A stretch of DNA of 64,000 bases from Dipteris shenzhenensis. Its lineage: Eukaryota; Polypodiophyta; Polypodiopsida; Gleicheniales. The translations under genes were made by a program, and so were the position numbers. Position 1 is the stretch's first letter, and each line of letters begins with the position of its first letter. The stretch is from the NCBI GenBank assembly GCA_047967505.1, contig CM106538.1; one strand, written 5' to 3'. The notes under the pieces are model-generated. The model worked only from the letters and a program-made list of their open reading frames with translations. It was not told the origin of the DNA and made no database searches. Positions 10,876 through 23,261 of this stretch are shown one piece after another.

Positions 10876-13800
10876 TTCATGAAGATAGGTTGAGAGAGGG
10901 TTTTCAATGTCACCCCCTATTAAGTAAAAGTTGTAAGAAGGATCATAAGGGAATTTTCATAGAGAAGTCTACTCTACATGTGGGTTTCTTCAAAAGCCAT
11001 CCCATTATGCTCTCACCATTCCTACAAATTCACCTAAAGATTTTTGTATAAAATAGGCATTGCTATAATACTTTGCATATTTCTAAGTGAAACTATGTTT
11101 TCTTCTTATCGATTTTTGCCATATTTATGCATAGTTGGAAGCTTTTTTTTTCCTTCGCTCGGACGCTCGGAAGATTTCGCTCAGAAAATGCTCGTCCCCT
11201 CTTACAACTTAGGGAATCCATCATTGTCTCTTAATCATGCATCCCTATCTCGTTATGCCAGACCATTACAAAACATAGCACTATTTGGATGCTTAGTTTA
11301 ACCATGGCATAACCTCTAGCACATCAACTAGGATTAACCTCTAACATTGTCTAGTGTCTCTTGAGCACGCATTCTTTGGGAAATTGGCCTGTCTCCTAAA
11401 TACACATTCCCTCCTCCGCATAAGCTCAAGCACATAAGCTTGAATTTTCATCTTTAGGACTAGTTGTTTGCCCTTTATATCCAACTAAATCCTCACTAAA
11501 GCTAAGTAGCCTTTAGGCATGATTTGAATGTTATCTCATGATACCACTCACTTGCTCAAGAAACAACTCATAATACCAATCTAACTATCCTTTAGGAACC
11601 TTGCAAATCTAAATATTTGCTCCTTTTGGATGTAATATGTTAGATTTTACTAAACTATCCTTAGTTGGGAACCCTAAAAATCCACATTTTCACTCCATTT
11701 GGATGTCACTATTTTAGAATTTTACTAAACTTTTTGAAAACCGTGCAAACTCTGCACATTCCCAATGCAAAACCATCAGCCACCATATTAAATTTGAGTA
11801 AATATTTGGGAACCTTACAACTAGCATTGCTTTGTCGGTGTCTCCTAAACATGAATGATTTTGGGAATTGTTTGGTGTATATCAAACACACTTTTCCAAT
11901 CAGATTAGTTATGCTAGCCCATAACAAGTCAAGGCACCAAGATAGGTGCAACATCCTTTCAACACATAGGCAATAGGTTCGCCAATCAAAGAGAATTCAA
12001 AAACATAATAAGTAGTAGAATCATTAGAAGTACCCATGGGCTATATCCCTTTTTTGTACCCCCAATTCCCCTAGTGGTAGTATGGTAGCTACACGGTCAT
12101 GTGCTTTTCATCATCTAACTGCTGGCTAGATATCGGCTTGTCCCCTTATTAGATTATGTCCTCTCATGACAAGCTAGCATCCTTGGATGTTCTAAACTCA
12201 TCAATGGCACTTGATGGATCATATGGCTCAAGCTCTATATGTTTCTCACCAATTTGGGGTGTTTCATGTTCAAGAATTGTATTGTGGACCCATCGCCACT
12301 AGGATGTTTCATACCACCCTTGGGTTTATGTACCACGATGTCCTCTTGCATTTTTGGCATCTATTCCATGAGCTTGGTCTAGGGACTTTTACACCATCCC
12401 CTATCTCAGAAAACTCATCTGACCCTATAGCCATAACTTGCATCAAATCATTACATGCTGGAGGTTAATACAAACCCTTTGACTGCAAGAGCAAACATAA
12501 AGGGTAGATACTCTTAGCTGATTTCCTTTGCCAAATAAGACACCTGTTTCTTTTTTTCACCTCAATGTAAACTTAACCTTCCTTTTCGCATGTAGTGTAG
12601 ATAACAATGTGCAAGTATAAAAACCATTAACAAAACTCATTTCTTAATTTTGCATGTCATATCTTTGTCAGGTATTTAAACTTGTCGTCTAGCATGCAAC
12701 AATCATGTTTCAAATGGTTATCATAACATAAGAACAAGCATATAGACTAGATACTCTATTTATATCTCAAAGCAACATGAGACATAAATACCTCCCTTTT
12801 CTCAATCTTATGCTGACATTGTCACATATCCACATAGAAGAGGCTTTTTTGTCCATCAAGTGGTGAACGAGGGAGAGAGATAGAGGGATAGGGAAATAAT
12901 CTTAGCTACTTATAGAAGATCCAAGTTACAACTTTAACTATCCTCTTCATGCCATCTCCATTTCCCACACTCTAGTTTTTTCTTTGGTTTTTTAACCTCG
13001 TAAGCCATTTATGGCCCATCCATCTCCCTATAAACATAACTTATCCAAAGGACTCAAGACCTTTGTGCTAGTATCGTATGTTTCCAACTAGGATTAGGAT
13101 TTCTCACAACCCCTAACCCTAGTTATAAGATGTTGGCTCATGTTAACATGTTCATGTTAATTTTGAGCTACAAGATTCCATTGGCGACTTGTTTATATCA
13201 TCTATAGTAATACACACTAGACCATAACATTTATCAAATGCTAGCTTGCCCAAGGGGAATGCTAGTTGCACAAAAGCCTTATGTTATATTGTTTATAGTC
13301 AATGCTATGTTTAAGTAGAGGCCTCTTTGCCCTTGCTCTATGATGTCCAAAGCTACCTTTGCTTTTGGAAGTTGGTCTTAAGGGCTTGAAGATAGCTACA
13401 TCAAGGGGCTTTCATTTATGACTTGTCTGAGAAGGCTAGGTCACTATATGCAATCCTATATCTGAATTTAGGTTAACCTCCACACCATCTAAGGGGAGTT
13501 GTCTTTACAATCATTAAGAATTTGCAATTGCCTTTTTGTATGACATACACCTTCCACAAAATTTTGGAAATGGCATAACCACAAGTGGAAGAGCTTGGTA
13601 TTTATCTAGGCTTTGGGCTAGATAGCCACAAGTTCATATTGATAATGTTGAGCTTTAATTAACCATATAAAATGTCGGAGGAGGAGATACTCAACATAGC
13701 TACCTTTACACCACAAATTATCATTATCAGCTCACATGATCTTGAAATGAGACCCATGTTCTTCGTGCTTCAAAACTTGCATCCTATAAACATTGTCAAC

Positions 13801-14099
13801 AGCACGATTTGCAATAATTTTTAGAGTTGACCATGGACCTTGAGCTTACTCCAAGAGAGAGTCTCATAGGTCAGATGTTAAACTAGGAGGCTTTATTAGT
13901 TTTCACCTCTGAGGTATGCTGATGATGAGTTGCAGCTTCTAGGATAGCTTTTTTTTTTGCGAAATCAAAAGTGTAAAAGTAAAGATCAGCCTCCTAAAAT
14001 AGGAAGGCAATCACATAGAGACATCAATTGACCAAGTAAACTTGGCAAAAGAGAACATTTTTCTTCCCAAAAACTCTAAAAGGTGTATTTAAGTCTTCA
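10876..14099. other. no gene recognised
   Basis: Contains a TATA-like TATAAAATAG near 11048 and a short CGCTCGGA direct repeat near 11155. Scattered chance frames reach about 100 codons. Nothing matches a known domain. Confidence 0.5.
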
Positions 14100-14430
14100 A
14101 GAAGTACGAAGTTAGCATGAAAATATATTTTGAAGGCCAAACTATTCAAAGATGTTGAATTACCATAGCCCTAATCAATTGCCACGCTTCAATAAGGGCA
14201 TCATTTAGATTACCCCTGTCACTGAGCAATGCTTGCTTCCAAGACAAAAAAATGTATATACAGGTATCCCCAAACCATTTGCATACTTTCCTCCACACAG
14301 TCCGAATAGCTCAACACTCCCACAAGATGTAAATGTGTGTCTCCTTTTAACCCTTACACAAAGCACACAATCCCAAGATAGTTGTATAAATGGTAAGGCT
14401 ATGGGTGAATGTAAATCTTTTCTAATGAGG
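14100..14430 (-). pseudogene. LINE C-terminal zinc-binding (zf-RVT-like) remnant
   Basis: Translated on the minus strand, the stretch near 14390-14310 gives a C-x2-C, then K-E-T-H-I-Y-I-L-W-E-C pattern. A hydrophobic segment with W/G residues follows. This resembles the zinc-binding domain at the end of plant L1-type reverse-transcriptase proteins, where the motif is C-x2-C..E-T..H-L-L..C. Several stops break it. No reverse-transcriptase core was found next to it, so it is a truncated remnant. The call rests on one motif. Confidence 0.35.
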
Positions 14431-14535
14431 AGTAAGAATGTCTTCCCATGTTGGAGAACTAGAGCACCCTTGGATTCGAGGGCTATATCTGTGGTCTTCT
14501 CACATATCTTTCCTACCTTTGTGCCTTATATTTAG

Positions 14536-15459
14536 GAGTGAAATGGAGTTGTGTTGACATTGGCAAACTAGTTGAAGTTAGCTGCACTATTAGGTGAGCT
14601 TTTTTTGGTCCTGTCCAACTGATATTGAAGGTTGTTTGCACCGAAAGATTTCCTAATAGCAACTTCACACACAAAGAAGAACATAAAGGGTTAGATGATG
14701 GACCGTTCCCTTACTAAGATGCTATTGTGCAGCCTTGAATTCCATGTGGGAATGAGCATAAGACACTAACATGATATTCCCATGCCATTCTTCTCTTGTG
14801 TGAGCTTTATGGTGCAAGGGATGCTGATTGAAATGCATATCTCATTCCCCCATGTGTACTCCCTACAACCTTCCATTCTTCACACTCAGACTCAACTTGC
14901 TTCACCTACTGGAGCACGTACAACCATTGCAAATGACCTTGTAGCATGCTTGGTGACCGGTTTCAAAGCTCTTCTATTCTAGGGAATCGGCCAAAAGCGG
15001 AGACCTTCTCTTCCCCACTTTGGAGGCGAGTGCGATGGGGTAGGGGAGGGCCATGGGGAGGACTTTCTTGGGAGGAATCTAGTGAGATTCGTGTGATCGA
15101 TCGAAAGCTAGAAGCAAAATCCCACTGAATTTCAACCAAGAAAGGCCAATGCGTGGCCCTTCTCGCCGTCCATCTAGGAGGCACGAGGTAGGGTTGCTGT
15201 CCTATGTGCAATGGATGCATGGCAAGTTTGTCCACCATGACATGTCTTGCATGGCATTGTTGGTCGTGTCAACGGCAGTGGAGAACACCTCCTCGTGTCA
15301 ATGCGGCTGTTGGATTTTGAATGTGGGTGTCTTTTACATTAGTGGCCCTTTAGACTGAGTCCTTTGCATGTCCATTGTTGGAAGTTCTTGGAGCTTGAGG
15401 TATTGCCTTGCAGATCGATGACATGGAGGAGAACCATATGATTTCATTTCAACATATGT
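14536..15459. other. no gene recognised
   Basis: Mixed-composition sequence with short frames on both strands (for example 14963-15238 minus, 91 codons) and no recognised domain. Confidence 0.45.
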
Positions 15460-15660
15460 TACAGGTCATAAGAGGGCCAAGAGGCATAAGAATAGGTCTT
15501 GCTGGTGAGGTAGTCTCTTGTTGTGTCTCTTACTGGTCATAAGAGGGTAAAGAGTTTGATAAAATATGATAGGACTGAGTCTATTGCTGTGTCTCTTCTG
15601 TTGCTATGCGAGTAACAGGTCATAAGAGGGCTAAGAGTTTGATGAAGTATGATAGGACCG
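15460..15660. repeat. ~75-80 bp direct repeat, three copies
   Basis: GGTCATAAGAGGG begins copies near 15463, 15535 and 15618. The last two also share AAGAGTTTGATRAARTATG and GATAGGAC, and the phrase TGTGTCTCTT follows the first two. Function unknown. Confidence 0.65.
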
Positions 15661-16861
15661 AGTTTGTTAATGTTAACACTGCTCTTGAATTAGCTGCTAA
15701 TCCTCATGATGAACATGGTTCTTCGAGGAATTGTGATGAGGCTTTCGAAAAGAATATGTAGTTTTATTGTAGCAGGGTTGATGGTGTGATTTGTAGAGGC
15801 TGCAAAGATGTTCGAGCTTCTAGTGGAGTTGTTGTGTGTGGAGACAGTATAGATCTTTCTGGTAGTGGTTCTGATGTTACAAATGTTATTGGCGGGGCTT
15901 CATTTGCTGTTGCTACTGCGGTTTCTGTTGGTTTGGGTGAATGTACTTCGAGAGGTGGAGATTATGTTCTTTTTGATTCAGTTGGTGTTTCTGTGAGCAG
16001 TGTTCTATTGCTATGGTTCTTGCAGCATCGGTTGGTGTTTCTTTGAGCGACGGTTCTACTGGTTCGGTTCTTGTGGTGTCAGTGGTGGAGGTTATTGGTG
16101 GTTCTTTCTGGGCTTCTAGTGGTTGTGGCATTTGTGGTGAGATTTCTAGTAGGGATTGTTCTGTGGTTCAGTATACTTTTGGTTTTTGTGATTTGCTTGG
16201 TGGTGTTGATGAGGATGCTCTTGTGAAGATGAGCGACGTCAGTTGGATAGAAGAGCTATAATGAATAGTAAGGGTGGTGGTTCTCTGATTTTCGGTGGAG
16301 TTTTCAAAGATTGCGTCTTTAATTTTAATGTGGATGGACCTTCCATTGTGAAGAAGGATTGATTCTTACTACTTAGGAAGATGAATGATTTTGGAATTTT
16401 GTATCTGATGTAGCAGCTTGTCCGGTGGACTATGAAATGTTAATGGATGTAGCCGGTTGTCTGGTGGATTATAAGTTTTTTGATAATAAAGATAGGGTTT
16501 TGTTTTTCTTATTGGTGGAAATTTAATTATGTTTTTATTTAGGTATAGGTTTGAATTTTTAATTGTTGAGTTGTCAATCATTTGATTGGTTTGATTCTAA
16601 TTCTGGGAATAGTTGTCAGCTTGTAGTGGTTAGTTTTGGGTTTCCGGTGGGTTAGCGGCCGGATTTGGAACTTAGGTAAATGGAAGTCCGGCTAAGATTT
16701 GATCTCTGAGCCGACGAGCGATGGTGAAGATTACGAGGGAAAATGTGCAAATTTTCGTGTCCGAATGAGAAAACCGGGGGAAGCGATATGGTCATGGGGG
16801 AGGTCGTTGGGTTCGATGTGTGAAGAGGAAACGGAAGGCGCCGCTAAAGCTAGCGGCGAGC
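15661..16861. other. GT-rich low-complexity region
   Basis: The plus strand is rich in GGTTCT, TGTTGGT and GTGGT blocks and yields valine/serine-rich frames (15786-16046, 16013-16261) that look compositional rather than genic. Near 16410-16470 a short GATGTAGC.. TTGTC(C/T)GGTGGA phrase is duplicated. No domain recognised. Confidence 0.45.
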
Positions 16862-17166
16862 TAACGGAGGTCTTTTTTTTTTTTTTTGGGTTTTCTCAGA
16901 GAAGAATAAGGAGGACTTTTTACTTACCCTCCATATTTCGTTTCTTTCTAACTCAGTTCTCCTCCACGACAGCTGTGTGCTCCATCTCCCATTTCTCTTC
17001 CTTCCCACCTCGTCTAGGGTTTCCCTCCATCTCTGCTTCAGCACCCCAGCCCATAGCTTGGAACCAAGATCCCTTTCCTTTCATCATGAACTTCTGAATT
17101 TATGGTTTTTCCTTCATTATCTCCCTCGCAGGTTCCCGTACATACTTCTCTCTGATCCCTCTTCCC
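16862..17166 (+). promoter_or_regulatory. upstream region and 5' UTR of the APRL gene
   Basis: A poly-T run (about 16870-16888), CT-rich sequence and a CTAGGGTTTCCC motif near 17018 precede the start codon. The AGGGTTT core is the reverse of the plant telo-box. These are typical of plant 5' UTRs. The transcription start is not located. Confidence 0.4.
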
Positions 17167-17361
17167 ATGGGTTTTTCATCTGCCCATGCCTCAGTATGCC
17201 TCTCTTTCCTCTGCTTCCTCGTTTTGACGATTTGTTACAACGCGCGCGCTTCACCCCTTTGCCGCAAGTATAGCCTTGAAGACGACATATTGATTCAAGA
17301 TAACCAGTGTTTGCCTGATGGGAGTCGGGACCACGGTAGCCCCACATCGAGAGTTTCAGAG
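17167..17361 (+). CDS. APRL: APRL exon 1 (signal peptide)
   Basis: Sixty-five codons starting [10 protein letters not shown], with hydrophobic [11 protein letters not shown] and a likely cleavage after ARA (residues 26-28). It ends in phase 0 at CAGAG|GTAAAT. Intron 1 is 80 bases (17362-17441) and ends TTTTGTCAG. This ATG is preferred because it gives a clean secretion signal. Confidence 0.85.
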
Positions 17362-20300
17362 GTAAATTTTACATCTTTGGTTGCGTTCTCTCTGTTGTCG
17401 GCGTTTCCTCCCTTTTAATTATATATTTACCCTTTTGTCAGGTGAATGGTGCAACCCTTGAAAGAGCTCTGAGTTTGCTTCAGAGTCAAAACGACCCTTA
17501 CATTGCCGTGCTTTTCTACGCGGAATGGTGTCCCTTTTCCAGGGCCTTACGACCGATGTTTGACAATATCTCCACCGCTTTTCCCGGAATCTATCATTTC
17601 GCCGTGGAGGATTCCGCCCTTCGGCCAAGGTATTCGCTCAACTTGGAATGAATGTTTCTTTCCCGTTTCGTTGAGCAGTAATGGTGATATCCTTGACTGT
17701 GGCTGTATTTCATGAACGTTCCACCATAGGAGGTTGTCAGCGGTTTCTTTCAGTTGTTCATTTGCTTGAGGCTATGGTCCCGTCTCGTACCGTTCTGTTA
17801 TAACTGTTTACCACGTGCCTAAACGGGAATCCTTCGGTGTCAGCGACCGAATTGCAAGGCATTATGTTATTTTTTGCAATAGAAAATTGCAGAGCCTTTG
17901 CAATTATTGAGTTCAGAGGGCGCATTCCATGCTTAAGAGAGATGCTTAATAGAAGTCGGTTTGGGAAAGTAATAGACATGGTTTGCTCCCCAAAAATGTT
18001 TAGGCATTGATTGTAAGTGACTTTGGGAAAATGCTCAGCTTTTGTAATTACCAAATTGCTGTCGGATATGGATAGTTAAGCGCTTGACAGAATGCTTACA
18101 AAGGTGCTTGAGCTGGTATTGAAAGGTACCCAAATAGCGTTCTTTTATGTCCTCCAATCCCAATCTAAACCTAATCACATCCGTAGCAGTCCTTAGTAAT
18201 AAACAGCGATGGGACCTCCCCACCACCCGTGAGTGCATGGGGACAAACTTAGACTCGATCCAAATACCTATGTCAAAGACCTTGGCGTCCCATACCACGA
18301 AAGCCTGTCCGTAAGGAACCCACAACACCTTGCATCTACCATGAGTGCTGGTTGATGATCCAAGCCTGACCATCCTCTTGACTAGCGCGGTAACATGCCT
18401 CCCCTCTTCAAGCATTTGCTCCTAAAAGAATCGAGGTAAGTTCTTCGTTAGACTGGCAACTGACTCCCAAGTTAAGTCTTCCTTATGCCTTGTTGGAAAG
18501 GTCACCTCCCCATTTGTATTCCAATATGAGGAGAGCGCGGGGGAGGGAGACCTAGGGCAGGACATGCCCAGAGGAAAGAACGTGGAGAGGGGGCTGCCAC
18601 ATGGGCAGTACCTCATAGGAAAAGAAAGAAAGGGGCTGCCACATGGACAGCATCATGGCTGTCATGTGGGCAGCACATCTAGAGAAGTACCTGGATCCAT
18701 CTGGGAGTATGGATCAGCACCATGGAAGAGGTGACTGGCAGAAGCAGGTCCAGGAGCAGATCAGTGACGATTTGGAGCTCCAGACAGAGGCGGAGTGGCT
18801 GAATGATGGCGACACATGGCGGCTGACCTCAGTAGCAGTACAGACCAGTACGAAAGATGCACACGTGGCTGGAGAGAGCCTGGCAGAGGGCAGATTCAGC
18901 AGGAGCACATGGCGCAGCATGGCGGTGGTTTGTGGGCAGGTGTACAGCCTGCAATAGGGTCTCCAGCAGCAGCAAAGGGCAGCCTAGCAGCAGCCCAAAA
19001 GGGCCTGGCTAGGGCCCTTATATAGGGCTGGTTGAGCCAGCCAACCAGGCCGACTAGCAGGTTGGCTGGTTAGGGTTGGGCCAGCCAACCAAGTCGGCCA
19101 GAGGGGGTCGGTTCATCCCCCTGCCGGGTCGGCCATTTCTCAGGGCCCTATGGGCCTATAAAAGAGGGCACTTGGGACTCCATTACTCATCACTTGGAGC
19201 AGCTTTTGAGGAGCAGAAAGGAGCAGCACCAGCAGCAGCAGTTGGGTCTCATCCTGGAGGTGAACCTGGCTGGAGACCTGCAGACTTAGCTCACTCAGAG
19301 TGTAAGATTTGGGGGAGAGAGAGAGCAAGAGAGTGAGCTGAGAGCTGAAAGCTTGAAAGCTTAGTTGCAATGAAGAGTGTGAGAGTACAACTGAAAGAGT
19401 GAGAGATAAGGTTTTGTCCTAGTGACAAAACTTTAGTAGTCACTAACCATAGTTAGTGAACTAACTGCGGTTAGGGGGAAAAACCTCTTAAAGAGGGAAA
19501 AGTGCCCCTAACTAGCTTATTAAATTACATTGGTCACTGCTGAATTATATCTATAATTCTTAGCACCCCCCTGCAGTGCCAATGTCATGTACAAGGCTGA
19601 TCAATCACCAAACGGATATAAGTTCAGGGCACTGCGAAATGCCTCAAACTTTTCACGTGGTAGTGCTTTGGTGAAAATATCTGCAACGTTGTCATGTGTG
19701 GACACAAAGATCATACTGATCTCTCCTGCATGCAACTTCTCTCTGACGTAGCGATAGTGAACCTCAATGTGCTTCGTGCGAGCATGAAACATTGGATTCT
19801 TTGCCACTGCAATGGCACTCTGACTATCAGTGAGAATTGGAGGACCCTCCAATGACATATGAAGATCAGCAAATAGACGATTTGGGGCTGCTTCACATTT
19901 ATTTGGGGATCCAGTTCTCTCAAGAGAGACGTGGCACTGTTATGTCTCAGTCCAAGTATGTGCAGAAAATCTTGGACAGATTTAACATGCATGATTGTAA
20001 GCCCATAGCCACTCCCATGGAGCCGGGGCTGAAACTCACAATGCATGATGCAGGAGAATCAGTTGATGCCACATCTTACAGTCAGGCTGTTGGATGCCTC
20101 ATATATCTCTGCAACACTAGACCTGATATTCAGTTTGCAGTATCTCAGGTGAGCAAGTATATGCACAGCCCAAAAACTATGCATTGGCAGGCAGTTAGGC
20201 GCATCTTCCGTTATTTGTAGGGCACGGAGTCTTTTGGCTTGTTATTTCCCATGGGGGGTGACTTGCAGATGCATGCCTACAGTGATTCAGATTGGGCTGG

Positions 20301-23226
20301 TGATTATGACACTATGCAGTCCACTAGTGGCAATTGTTTCTTTTTGGGTAAATCTTGCATTTCCTGGCTGAGCAAGAAACAATCTACAGTGGCTACCTCA
20401 TCATGTGAAGCTGAGTACAGGGCAGCTTTCGCAGAACAGTTGAATGTGTTTGGCTGCAAATCAGCTTTGAAATCTGCAATATTATCTTCATTGGACCCTG
20501 TGAGCAGTAAGTCATCGACATAAAAAAGGATGACTAAAATTTCCCCCCCATCCATCTTGATGTAGAGGGTGCTCTCAGTAGGACTATTGTGCAGCCCCTT
20601 GCTGGTCAAAAAGGCATGAATCTTGGCATACTATGCACGAGGGGCCTGTTTCAGACCATACAAAGCTTTGTTTAGCTTGCATGCTTGAAGTGCATTTGTT
20701 GTAATTTCAAAGCCTGGAGGTTGTTTGACATAAACCTCTTCCAACAAGTCTCCATTTAAGAAGGCTGTTTTTATGTCCAACTGATGAACATTCCACTCAA
20801 AATGTGCCATTGCAATAATAGATTGGATGGTGGTCATCCGGGATGTAGGAGCAAAAGTCTCCTCATAATCTATGCCCTTTTTCTGAGCATAGCCTTTAGC
20901 AACCAGCCTTGCCCTGTATCTGTCAATGGAGCCATCTGGCTTCCGTTTCACCTTGAAAACCCATCGTGTGCCAATGGCATGTTTACCTGGTGGCAAGTCT
21001 ACAATATCCCAAGTCTGATTTTTCTTAATGGACTGCAACTCATCGTGCATCGCATTCATCCAATGCACATTGTCCTTTGCTTCTTCGAATGTTGCAGGCT
21101 GCTCCTCATCGAGAAGAGTACTTGCATATGCTGATTCCATTGAATTAACACCTTCCATGTGCCTTGCTGCACTGCGAGTCCTGCCAGGGAATGGAACATC
21201 AATCTTACTCTCCCTGAGAGTCTGTAACAGCCAGTTTGGGACTGTTTTTGCTGCATGTATGTCTGCAATTTCTTGCTGAACGACCCGTTCCACTGCCTGT
21301 GGAGGTGGCAAGACATCTTGTGGCTGAACTGGAGCATCGGGAGGTGGCTGTAAATTCTGATTTGCATCAGAAATATCAGCAGGGGAACCCAAGGCAATGG
21401 GTAGCAACCCCTCAAAAACATCCTCTGAAGAAGAAGGCATATGAAATTCAGCCTGAGTGTGAGCTGAATTTTCTGCAAATATCACATCTCTATTGACAAT
21501 GATCTTGCGTGTAGCAAGATTGTAGAGATGGTACCCCTTGCTTTCTGCAATGTACTCAACAAATATGCACTTAATTGCCTTATCTGACAACTTATGCCGA
21601 AATTCAACTGGCACATGAGCATATGCAAGGCATCCAAAGACTCGGAAATGATCCACTGAAGGCTTTCTCCCATTCCAGACCTCATAGGGAGTTTTTGTTC
21701 TCAAAGCCTTAGTGGGAGCCCGATTTAAGATGTAGTTGGCGCACATCAGACCTTCAAGCCAGAATTTGTGAGGCATGTGTTTGCTTTTCAGCATACATCT
21801 GTCCATCTCCATAAGATCTCTCAGCTTTGCCATTTTGCTGAGGGGTCAGCCTCACTGTGAGCTGATGCACAATACCTATGCCTTTCAGAAAAGCATCAAA
21901 AAGTGCAGACAAGTATTCCCCACCTCTATCTGTGCGCAATGTCTGTATCTTGAGTCTAGTTTCATTTTCAACCATGGCTGAAAAGTGTTTAAACACCATG
22001 AACACTTCTGATTTGCGCTTCAGCCCAAAGACCCAAGTGAAATTGGAGTAATCATGAATAAAAGTAACAAAGTAGAGATGACCACCCAATGATGGAGTCC
22101 TCATGGGACCACAGACATCACTGTGTATAAGCTGTAATTTGCGGACAGCTTTAATTGAACCATCCTTTTTGAAGGGGAATCTATGCATCTTGCCTAAAAT
22201 GCACCCTTCACAGGCATGTGGAGGAGGTATCTCAAGAGGTGGCAATGCATCAACCGTAGAGTGCTTCTGAAGTGTCATCAAGCTGTTGGCCATATCGGGC
22301 ATGCCATAATTTTGCATTCTGCATGGCAACAGTAGGAGTAGAAACTGCAAGAGCATGGGCTGCTCTTTTCTCAAAAAGATCAAGCTGAAAAAGCCCATGT
22401 CTCAGGGAATGCGAGATTGGAAGGAATGGGCCCTCTTCGAAGGCAGAAGGGGAAGTTTGGGTGCTTCTTCAAATCTCTAACTCAGATTGTTGGAAGGTGA
22501 TGGACAAGGTGTTCTAAAGCTAGAAGAGTACTTGCTTGAGAGCTTAGTGAGAGTTCGTGGTCTAGGTTATTTGGAGATATTCTTGGGATTTCATTTTTGG
22601 AGATGGTTCTTTTGTTGCGGACCTTGCCAAAGGAAGGACGGGTTGAAACAGACCCTAAGAGTATGGTGCTTGGAAGACTTCAGGTTGTTTACTCATTATG
22701 AGGGGGACAACTGGGAGATCGTGGCGTTTGGATTGCTTGAGTTCAAAGGCGGGAATGTGACTGAAGTTGGAGGTGCCATCAGGTGTTACCATGGATGGAC
22801 TTGTGTACTAGGATGGTTTGCTTGTGCAGGACCGGACCTGGTAGAGCAGGAGCCATTGGTTGAAAACATAGGAACCGTAATTAACATCGAATTGTCCCAG
22901 AGGGTTCCATCATGGGACTCCTAGGCTATTCTATCAGTCTTTCACTGTGCGTACCCTCTGTTGGTTGATTTCCAACAAGTATAGCCGGCAGTAGTTCTAC
23001 AGAATCCCTAACCTCTACACACAATATGCTCTCATTGGATTAGTTCCTCGATAGCTTCTATAGTTAACCCTTTAGTGGAGGACTAAGATGCATGGCTTCT
23101 TCTTTGAGAGACCGGCATTTGTACAAAGGGGTATTTTGGTGATTGCCAGTTTCCCAACCTAAAGAGTAAAGATAGTAGTTAGCATAACCACGAGTATCCA
23201 TGATGTGATGTCTTTTATGCATGAGC

Positions 23227-23261
<35 letters not shown>

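Larger units (their letters stand above)
19577..22400 (-). mobile_element. Ty1/copia pol with an internal inverted segment
   Basis: Minus-strand frames give integrase core (22398-21754), integrase end to reverse transcriptase (21833-20631, then 20609-20440) and RNase H end (19880-19601). The missing middle (late RT to RNase H start) lies on the plus strand at 19873-20435. The 5' end of the element is absent at about 22400, where sequence switches to a gypsy 3' fragment. A single frameshift in the integrase core and a few stops are seen. Confidence 0.85.

Noticed and set aside
15786-16261. Valine/serine-rich small proteins
   Set aside because: GT-rich composition explains them; no conserved motif or supporting signal.
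16977-17273. Alternative upstream start or separate ORF before APRL
   Set aside because: Out of frame with exon 2, overlaps the signal-peptide exon, and is compositionally biased; the ATG at 17167 gives a clean signal peptide.
18035-18415. 126-codon minus-strand frame in APRL intron 2
   Set aside because: No recognised motif and no element structure around it; length is within chance for this much sequence.
19837-20523. A plus-strand copia gene of its own
   Set aside because: It begins and ends exactly where the minus-strand copia loses and regains its blocks, with no duplication, so an in-place inversion explains it better.
22487-22924. 145-codon plus-strand gene
   Set aside because: The segment recurs non-coding at 42334-42600 next to an LTR; it is retroelement 3' sequence with frames not conserved between the copies.
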